A stretch of DNA of 64,000 bases from Melampsora larici-populina 98AG31 (Eukaryota; Basidiomycota; Pucciniomycetes; Pucciniales; Melampsoraceae): the NCBI RefSeq assembly GCF_000204055.1, contig NW_006768812.1:577298-641297 (forward strand). Direction: 5' to 3'. A program made the position numbers and the translations under genes. Under the pieces are notes generated by a model. That model saw only the letters and a list, made by a program, of their open reading frames with translations, did no database searches and had not been told where the DNA came from. Of the stretch, positions 56,934 through 64,000 are shown in pieces (positions within the stretch are counted from its first letter, which is position 1; the number at the start of each line of letters is the position of its first letter).

Positions 56934-58281
56934 TGTCTGGATGTTCAACTCTAAACCGTCCTGTTTCAGAACACTCGTATTGTATGGATGAACAGGTCTG
57001 AAAATCAATTTGTTGATCAATGAGGGTCAATGACATTGGTGATATTTAGAATGGGTGGTAGAATGAAATTTATCAGATACATTTAATTGAAGCAATTCAA
57101 CTACCATATTACGCTTCCATCTCTCATGCTGTGTTTTGATGAAGATATGACTGAATTGGCAACAAGTCGCACATCTAACACAAGCAGTCAAGTTTGTATG
57201 TACAGTTGAGATGATGTAAAAGGGACCTTGATCAACTAGCTTTGGTGACAAATGAAGTGAAGAAACAGATAAACTGAATCACAAGTCATAGAACAAATGA
57301 AACGAGAGAAGAAACTAAATGAATCAAAAAAAATGAGACAGGAGAAGATAAACTAAATGAATAGAAAAGAATGGAACAAGAGAAGATGAACTAAATGAAT
57401 AGAACCGGAAACATCAAAATTTCTGTTTGAGCCACGCATATAAACAAGTCTCAGCCTGAATTTTATAGAACGTAAGACCACAGAAGAAATGAAAAAAAAT
57501 GAATAGAAAGGGAAACTCCAATCATTCTGTTTACTTCAATCCAAGCTTCTCTGTAACTACACATAAGATATCTTGATATGAATTCCATAGAAAATGAATA
57601 AAAGGATAAAGAAAAAGTAGATTGATAGAGACGGAAACTCCACACTTTCCTTTCGATTTGATCCAAGCTTTCCAGTTGTAACTACACAATACTGTTCACT
57701 GAAGACCATTTTAACAACCTAAGTTGATACAACAAAGTATGGGAGCCAGAATGATTAGATTGGATAAGCAAGCAGACAAGATATGAAACAAGATGAAATT
57801 AGATAGATTCATGAATTCATAAACTTCATGTTTGATAGACGAATATCAATCAATCATACGAAGTACCCGTATGAGGTACGAAGGAGGGTACAAAGGTCCA
57901 TGTCAGTACCATGTCAGTGAGGGACTTAGGCAACGGCCTGACCGTTCTGCGCAGGTCCACAAGACGCGCTTATGTGAGACCAGCCCAGGGCAGAACGGAC
58001 AGGACCTGGATCTTGGAAGGAAAACAAGAAGATCAGATATCTCATCCTGATCTCTTCCCCCATCTCGTTTTCCTCCAAGTCTTGTCGTATCCTGCATCAG
58101 GATACTCGCCGTTGTCCTCACGTTTCCACTCTCCATCTCTCTAGCTCGACTTCTCGAATTTTTTGTTTTCCGTATTCCGTTTCTAAAAACTTCATTACAC
58201 GACAATAGACAGTTTAAATCTTCCTAGTAATCGTTTTAAATCCATTTAAATCATATAAACCTACATATTTAAATTAAAAAG
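56934..58281. other. Non-coding spacer before DIRS-like element
   Basis: No convincing gene. A unit of about 40 bp (GAGAAGA.AAACTAAATGAAT) is repeated three times at about 57300-57405. The stretch 57840-58150 is more GC-balanced, contains the pair CCGTTCTGC/GCAGAACGG (about 57942 and 57992), and may include the 5' end of the DIRS-like element. Confidence 0.5.
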
Positions 58282-60183
58282 ATGTCTGAAAGAACAACAA
58301 GAAAGAAGAACGCGACAGGAGAGAAAGACGTGGAAAGTAATTCAATCACGAGTATGCTAGTAGGACCCCAAGGAGAACAATCAAGAGTTCTCGGGGCAAA
58401 TCTTAAAGAAACAAGCACTCAATCGGGCCAAGGAGATTCGGTTAACACCAAGAATCTCGGACCAAATAAGAATTCAGGAGACTCGGTGAAAACCAATGAG
58501 AACTCATCAAAGAATCAAGGAGATATCGTTAGTAACGATAATCTCGATTCAATTCAAGGAAGTAAGTTAATTTATTTTAACTTTTTTCATGATCGAGGAA
58601 TAGAATCTAAAAATAAGTCATGATTCCTTCTAGGTAAAAATAGAGAAACTAATAGCTCGAGATCAACGACAAATCCCATAATTATAACAGAAGATTTAGT
58701 TGATGATAGAAGCTCAGAGAATTCGAACGAATTAAATGACTCTAATTTATTAGATATCAATAAAGCCTTCAAACAAATTCCAGTTACGAAAAGCTCACCA
58801 AAGAAGAAATCCAATCAATCAATCTTTATTGAGAGAAGCAATAGCGAAGGACAATTGGTTAACCAAGTCTATTTAGATGCTTTGAGAAGTAAACCACCAA
58901 ATGTTGAAAGTAAGTGATCTTACATGAATGATCTACTAAGAAGGTTAACTAATAAAAAGGATACGTTTGTTAGAAGATGTAGTGATATTAGAATCAGGGA
59001 ATGATTTCGATAACAACATAGACTTGACCGATAAAGATGCAGTTTTCAAAAAGGCGATGAGCTTAACTATGAAAGGAGACGGCTTTGGTGCATCAAAATA
59101 CTTGAAAGTCTATGAATCGTTAAGTCTCTTAGGAACTAATCGACCATCTAACAAAAGAGCAACATCCGCCAACCCGGTGTTAGAAGAAAACCGAACGGTG
59201 AATGAAAGATCGGATGGTGGAGTGTTCAAAAACGGAATGTGGTTCTTCCCAGGTGAGACTTTACAAGTTGAAATAATAAAATAAATCATGATCATTGATA
59301 TAAATTTATATAAGGAAAACGTCGAATTATCAAAATCAAAGTTACACACCTTATTTCGACAAGAACATAAAAGAATTACGATACCCGATTCCTTTGACAA
59401 TCTTCGATAAAGATTGGCAAAACAAAGCCATGGGCTACCATGTAAGAAAGAAAGCAAAGTCAGTAGATGGAGAACTGAAAAGTGATTCCTATACGGGTCT
59501 TCCCTATGGTGACGAATGGTTATTAGATTACGGAGAGTGGAGTATTCATTACAATGGATACATCACTGCTCTCAGGAATGCCAAATTCGTAAAATTCGTG
59601 GAATGGTCTTTAGCTCATAAGGCGAATGTGGAAAGAGTCTTATCTTTAATGGGTTGGATGACAGCTTTGAAATATGACATCAGGGTTAGAGAAGAAGCAC
59701 TGATTAATAGAGTAGAAGTAGATGGATTAGTAGCACCACCAGATATCTCAGAATTCAATCAAGTATTAGCCGAAGAATGTTTCGGAGAAACGAGGTTAAG
59801 AGGTAAGTAATGAACCCCTTAAATTATTATGATTTGGTGTTGACGAATATGTTCCCTTCCAAAATTTGGTAGATGAATCTTTATTTAAGAAAAATCCTTA
59901 TGTTGAGGGAGGAGAAAGATATGGTTGGGACCCAGCGACGGGTAAACCACCTAAGAAATCAGATCAATTTAAACAAAACAAGCCTTATCAAAAATGGAAT
60001 AACGATCAACAAGCGAGTGGTAGTAATTATAATGACTCGGCTATAGTGAACAAGAAACCTTTCGAAAAGAAGAAATTCGCGAGAGGCTATCAAGGAAACA
60101 ACTTTGATGAGAATTATAAGGAAAAGAGAGCTGCATCAGTTGCGAATAAGAATAGTCAACAAAACCCTACTCCTAATAAGTAG
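58282..60183 (+). CDS. DIRS-like Gag protein, multi-exon
   Basis: Exons: 58282-58561, 58634 to about 58911, about 58960-59252, about 59315-59808 and about 59873-60183 (TAG). The N-terminal half is Ser/Asn/Glu-rich with repeated GDSV and SKNQGD-like motifs. A helical capsid-like core (DKDAVFKKAMSLT..., then WQNKAMGYH, YGEWSIHYNGYITALRNAKFVKFVEW) follows, and the C-terminus is basic and Lys/Asn/Gln-rich (KKPFEKKKFARGYQG). The first and last introns are clean GT-AG. The second and third have GT donors, but their AG acceptors leave the next exon one base out of frame. Either two single-base deletions exist or splicing is unusual. No zinc knuckle seen. Confidence 0.65.
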
Positions 60184-60366
60184 GTAGAGTTTTCTGCTAT
60201 TCATTACTTCTTTTCCCCCTTTTTTTGTTCTATCCCAGTTTTCACAAATCGTTGTTAGTCATAGAGTTTTGATGTAATAAAGTTATTGATATATGTATTT
60301 CATGTTCCTTTTTCCTTCTTATTATTGAAATGAAGTATAAAGAGTTCAACGTCGAATCATGTTGCG

Positions 60367-62058
60367 ATGCAAGAAGATTCGAGAGATACTGTGTCGTTAC
60401 AAGATAAATCGAGAGATGTTGTGTCGTTACCAGAAAACTGGCCAAGTAAAATAAAGTGCGAGATGAATGTGGCTAAATGGAAAGAAGCTTTAGAGAAACA
60501 TCGGATGTTACCTGATTACGAGGATGTGTTAGAAGGATTCGTCAGTGGTTTCGATCAAGGGATACCAAGTCACACATTACCTTTCCCAAATTTGGCTTAT
60601 TTTACCCCAGACAACCACACGTCATCGACTTTAGCGTCAGAGAAGATTATAACCTCAATGAAAAAAGAGGTAATAGCAAAACGTATGTTTGGACCATTTT
60701 CACACAAACAGGTTGCAGAAGTTTTCGACTTCTTTAGATCAAGTCCTTTAGGAGCTGTAATTAACGGCGATGGATCCCTAAGACCAATTAACGACCTATC
60801 TTATCCGAGGAATGACCCTCACATAAGATCAGTAAACTCTTTTGTGAGTGCAGATGATTTTAAGACGACATGGGACGATTTCAACGTTGTGGCGACCTTT
60901 TTCAAATCATCAAAAACCGCGTGGTTGTTAGGTGTTTTTGATTGGGAAAAAGCATATAGGCAAATCCCAACAAAAATGGAACAATGGAGATACTTAATGG
61001 TAAAGGATTTCGATGGCAATTTGATGTTGGATACTAGAATAACCTTCGGAGGCGTAGCTGGATGTGGTTCCTTCGGACGACCAGCTGACGCATGGAAACA
61101 AATTATGATGAAGGAATTTGATTTAATTACGGTTTTCAGATGGGTAGATGACAATTTGTTCATCAAACGAACTGGCTCATCAATCGAAATGAAGGAAATC
61201 GCGGAGAGGTCGCAAGAACTAGGTGTTACAACAAACGTAGAGAAGCTGTCGAAGTTCAGACACGAGCAAAAATTTATTGGTTTTATTTGGAATGGATCAA
61301 ATAAAACCGTGAGACTCCCAGAAAACAAATTGTCACAAAGGAAGGAACAGATTAAGGAATATTTGATTCCTGAAGCGAATATTACTTATGATAAGTTAGA
61401 AATTTTCATTGGAAGATTAAATCATGTGACCTACATCTTACCTCAATTGAGATGCTATTTGAACAGCTTACATCGAATGCAGAAAGAGTGGGTTAACCGT
61501 TTCGCATCCAGGAAGTTACCTTCGGACGCGATAGAAGATTTGCAATTTTGGTTAGAAACGCTAGAAAGTTTCAAGAATTTGAGATTAATCGCAACAAAGA
61601 CACCGAAGGAAATTTCTTGGGTAGGAGACGCCTCAACCTCCTTTGGAATTGGCGTTTTAATCGGGAAGAAATGGAATCAGTTCAAACTCTTAGATGGATG
61701 GGAATTTAGTGGCAACTCTAAACGGAACATCGCTTGGTTGGAAACAATCACCATAAGATTAGGCTTCTTGATGCTCCTCGAGTTGAGGATACTTCATGGG
61801 CAGAACCTGATCGTCTGGACAGACAACACGACCTCCGAAGGTGTTCTGAGGAACAAGAAGTCCAGGGATCGTGAGGTGAATGACGAGTGGAAAATTATCC
61901 AGAGACTATCAATCGAGAATAATCTGACTTTGCACCCGATGAGAGTAACTACAGAGGATAACGACGCGGATGAATTGTCAAGAGGTATTGTAGGAGATCA
62001 TGCCGATGCCGATAGGGTTTACATCCCTCTCCCGAATGACCTGTGTGGTGTCATTTAA
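60367..62058 (+). CDS. DIRS-like reverse transcriptase-RNase H, 563 aa
   Basis: A single open frame starting at the ATG at 60367. RT domain, about residues 90-330: VINGDGSLRPINDLSYP, VFDWEKAYRQIP (first catalytic Asp) and VFRWVDDNLFIK (the Asp-Asp pair of the YVDD box), followed by VEKLSKFRHEQKFIGF and a thumb-like LEIFIGRLNH. RNase H, about 415-555: WVGDAST, NIAWLETI, LIVWTDNTT and NDADELSRG supply the Asp-Glu-Asp-Asp set. All catalytic residues are present. It copies element RNA into cDNA. It lies 183 nt after gag and 434 nt before the recombinase; no shared frame. Confidence 0.9.
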   Translation: MQEDSRDTVSLQDKSRDVVSLPENWPSKIKCEMNVAKWKEALEKHRMLPDYEDVLEGFVSGFDQGIPSHTLPFPNLAYFTPDNHTSSTLASEKIITSMKKEVIAKRMFGPFSHKQVAEVFDFFRSSPLGAVINGDGSLRPINDLSYPRNDPHIRSVNSFVSADDFKTTWDDFNVVATFFKSSKTAWLLGVFDWEKAYRQIPTKMEQWRYLMVKDFDGNLMLDTRITFGGVAGCGSFGRPADAWKQIMMKEFDLITVFRWVDDNLFIKRTGSSIEMKEIAERSQELGVTTNVEKLSKFRHEQKFIGFIWNGSNKTVRLPENKLSQRKEQIKEYLIPEANITYDKLEIFIGRLNHVTYILPQLRCYLNSLHRMQKEWVNRFASRKLPSDAIEDLQFWLETLESFKNLRLIATKTPKEISWVGDASTSFGIGVLIGKKWNQFKLLDGWEFSGNSKRNIAWLETITIRLGFLMLLELRILHGQNLIVWTDNTTSEGVLRNKKSRDREVNDEWKIIQRLSIENNLTLHPMRVTTEDNDADELSRGIVGDHADADRVYIPLPNDLCGVI

Positions 62059-62276
62059 CAAGCCGTCGTTGTGAGAGGAAACCTGCCTAGTGGAGCGTGA
62101 ATTCGTTGTTTCCTGCTTCAAACATATGCAATTCAAGTTCCTTTGTTTCTATTGTGATCAGCAATCAGTGAGCATTGGAATGCCTTGGCAGCTGAGTTGC
62201 CCTGAGACACGTGCGCCACGTATTGCTAAAATAAAACTCAGCCGCAGAGCGACAGGCTGGTATTTCAGCCACCCCT

Positions 62277-62495
62277 GAACCACATAGATGCTCCTGTCGA
62301 TCACTCCTTGATTGAGATATCACAACTCACAAGGTGTTTTTCTCAACACCTCAGTTTTCGTTGGTGGCACCATAGGTGAGTGCGGTGGTTCGGTCTTCCT
62401 TGGACCACATAGATCCTCCTGTCGAACGCTCGCTGACCAAGATATCATAACTCACAAGGCTTTCTCGACACCTTAGTTTCGTTAATGGCACGATG
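62277..62495 (+). repeat. Diverged tandem direct repeat upstream of recombinase ORF
   Basis: Two units of about 95-105 bp (about 62277-62380 and 62403-62495) share ACCACATAGAT.CTCCTGTCGA, GATATCA.AACTCACAAGG, CACCT.AGTTTCGTT and GGCAC. They fill the gap between RT and recombinase; a DIRS internal region or a promoter repeat is possible. Confidence 0.65.
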
Positions 62496-63554
62496 AGCCA
62501 ACCTCACCACTCACTGTTACGAGAGTTTTTATCTGGAGGCGCATCAAATGAGTTATCAAGTATGGACTTCCACCTGCTAAACGGCTGGCGACCGAATACT
62601 CTGATCAGTTACAATAGTGCAGTAAGGAAGTTCCTGCGCTACCTCGAAGGCAAGAACTCCGGGCCCTTCGTTTTGCCGGCGAGCCCAGAAGACATCTACG
62701 GTTTCTGTTTCTGGGCCGGTCGTACGGAGTTGGGATCTAACGGCAACGAAGTCAACTCCAAAACGCTCAGGAAATACCTGTTTGGACTTCAGGCTTGGCA
62801 TTTGTTCCATAACGTGCCTTATCCCCATGTCGTACGAGATCGAGTCAACGTGATGCTGCGGGCGTCAGCCCAGGCGGACGCCATGCTACCCTCTAGGCCA
62901 CCCAAACCTGCCGTCATGATTCGACACCTCCTTGCGTTGTTCGATGATCTCGACAAGGATGACCCGAAAGACTCAGCCATCCTGGACTGCGCCATTTGCG
63001 CCTTTTGGGGTCTCGCGCGTCTGGCCGAACTGACGTATGATGTCTCTTGCGGCGATACACCTTGGATCAATTCAGTCTGGTGTGAAGATGTAACTCGAAC
63101 GACTGAATCATCGAACTCCTTGACTCTGCATGTCAGAGGCGCAAAAACCGCGAAGGCAGGTGTGGCCCAGGTCATCATACTGAATGGCCAACCAAGTTTC
63201 TTATGTCCTATCTGTGCGGTATTGCGACGACTAGCTACATCTTCAGCAGGTTCGGATTCCCTCTTTGGTTATCTAGACCCAGGTGGCTTTCGACGAAACC
63301 TCACTCGGGCGGCTGTAGCCACAAGATGCATTCAAGTCTGGGAAGCACGAGGTTGGCACGGGATATCGGGACACTCTTTTCGCGTTGGTGGCGCATCCTT
63401 GCGAGCCGCGCTGGGCATTCCTCACGAAGACATCATGTCTCTCGGCCGTTGGACATCCCAATGTTATCGACTCTACCTTCGGGAATATTCCTTGAAGGAG
63501 TTGCGAGAAACCGTGTCTTTGATGAACTCAGGTTACCGGATTGGTCCCTCCTGA
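62493..63554 (+). CDS. Tyrosine recombinase of DIRS-like element, 353 aa
   Basis: An uninterrupted ORF. N-terminal core-binding region (about residues 25-115: WRPNTLISYNSAVRKFLRYL..., SPEDIYGFCFWAG). The catalytic part has the Arg of GLARLAELT (about 175), a Lys in RGAKTAKAG (about 214), the His-x-x-Arg box in GHSFRVGGASLRAALG (about 300), Trp in LGRWTS (about 320) and the nucleophile Tyr in YRLYLREY (about 325-331). All expected residues are present. It joins circular cDNA into the genome by strand exchange. The start is the Met at 62493, just after the direct repeat. The base composition is more GC-rich than the gag and RT genes, hinting at a different origin or selection. Confidence 0.9.
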   Translation: MSQPHHSLLREFLSGGASNELSSMDFHLLNGWRPNTLISYNSAVRKFLRYLEGKNSGPFVLPASPEDIYGFCFWAGRTELGSNGNEVNSKTLRKYLFGLQAWHLFHNVPYPHVVRDRVNVMLRASAQADAMLPSRPPKPAVMIRHLLALFDDLDKDDPKDSAILDCAICAFWGLARLAELTYDVSCGDTPWINSVWCEDVTRTTESSNSLTLHVRGAKTAKAGVAQVIILNGQPSFLCPICAVLRRLATSSAGSDSLFGYLDPGGFRRNLTRAAVATRCIQVWEARGWHGISGHSFRVGGASLRAALGIPHEDIMSLGRWTSQCYRLYLREYSLKELRETVSLMNSGYRIGPS

Positions 63555-64000
63555 GTTGGGTACGGGGAAGCAAGGTTCGCACAAGTTGGGGGTTTCGCTT
63601 AGGCTCAGGCTTGTTCGCAAACCCGAGTTCTGGGTGTTTCACTAACCCCACTTCTTGTGCGGTTTCCTTGACACAGGCGCTTCTGCTCTGCGTGTCAGAC
63701 GGCCATCACCTTTCCCGTCACGACTACACTTTGACGACCGCTGCTCCCGAGGCTAGATCCCGGTGCGGTTTCCGTCAAGGCGTCGTAGGGATAAGGCGAA
63801 GGCTCCTCTTCCCCCACACCCCATACTACTTGTATGGCGAACACGCTAGTTATAAGCTAGACACACTATTCGTAATTGAGTCTTAGATTCGTGATACACA
63901 GAATTGAATAAGACACGTTTAGGCAGGCATAGCCTGCCCCCACCCATAGCTCATAAATAAGAGAGATAAAGAGCTAAGAGACACTGACCGTCACGAATGA
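63555..64000. other. 3' flank of DIRS-like element
   Basis: A 227-codon ORF (63203-63886) in another frame overlaps the recombinase and is probably a shadow. GCACAAGTTGGGGG (about 63578) and ACCCCACTTCTTGTGC (about 63647) form an imperfect inverted pair that may belong to the terminal structure. GGCAGGC.TA.GCCTGCC near 63922 is a small hairpin. Confidence 0.4.

Larger units (their letters stand above)
58282..63554 (+). mobile_element. DIRS-like (tyrosine recombinase) retrotransposon
   Basis: Three genes in order: intron-containing Gag-like gene (58282-60183), RT-RNase H (60367-62058) and tyrosine recombinase (62493-63554). This combination, with no LTR, DDE integrase or protease, is the signature of DIRS-type elements, which integrate a circular cDNA by site-specific recombination. 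RT and recombinase are both uninterrupted. The inverted terminal repeats and internal complementary region could not be identified by eye; the 3' end probably lies after 63554. Confidence 0.82.

Noticed and set aside
63203..63886. 227-codon ORF overlapping the recombinase
   Set aside because: It overlaps the end of the recombinase catalytic domain in another frame and lacks motifs; its length reflects GC-rich sequence with few stops.
57840..64000. Inverted terminal repeats of the DIRS-like element
   Set aside because: I compared the region before gag with the reverse complement of the window end and saw no convincing match; the ends may be outside or need alignment.
1..64000. tRNA and rRNA genes
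   Set aside because: No cloverleaf with conserved A and B box pattern or rRNA-like sequence was noticed by eye; a tRNA scan would be decisive.

Overview
The window is a repeat-rich stretch of a eukaryotic genome, most likely fungal. Its short GT-AG introns (about 47-72 nt) and its mix of fungal-type Helitron, Ty3/gypsy, Ty1/copia, hAT, Tc1/mariner and DIRS elements suggest a basidiomycete. The element styles recall the large TE-dominated genomes of rust fungi, but that is an inference and no species can be named. I see no clear host housekeeping gene, rRNA, tRNA or CRISPR array. A 100-base N run (30964-31063) shows a draft assembly.

Layout: (1) ~0.5-8.93 kb: decayed Helitron 1 (+) with a Rep/PIF1-helicase pseudogene, then three copies of a small multi-exon gene, ending in a GC-rich hairpin. 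(2) 8.93-11.7 kb: intergenic sequence with a GC-rich repeat end. (3) 11.73-36.61 kb: a Ty3/gypsy retrotransposon (- strand) with 1.5-kb LTRs, a 4-bp target duplication, PBS and PPT, gag-protease and pol genes, and an antisense Cys-rich gene. Helitron 2 (- strand, about 16.27-28.3 kb) is nested inside it. (4) 36.67-43.80 kb: a 7.1-kb Tc1/mariner-like element with 104-bp inverted repeats and TA target duplication; it carries a defective transposase and an intact six-exon cargo gene. (5) 43.9-47.9 kb: hAT transposase pseudogene. (6) 48-51.4 kb: non-coding, with an unusual run of perfect hairpins. (7) 51.43-56.93 kb: decayed Ty1/copia element with a 5-bp target duplication. (8) 58.28-63.55 kb: DIRS-like retrotransposon whose RT-RNase H and tyrosine recombinase ORFs are both open.

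The main novelty candidate is the gene family carried by the two Helitrons. Seven loci, one of them weak, share a gene plan: a short first exon of 19-25 codons, a second exon of 118-128 codons with His seven residues before its end, and a third exon of exactly 51 codons with Gly36 and Trp48 fixed, all joined by phase-0 introns. The order relative to the helicase is the same in both Helitrons: helicase (sense), two antisense copies, one sense copy, terminal hairpin. Helitron 2 also has a long intact member (393 aa) upstream of the helicase. This looks like a conserved Helitron cargo module, perhaps of OB-fold single-strand DNA-binding type (inference only).
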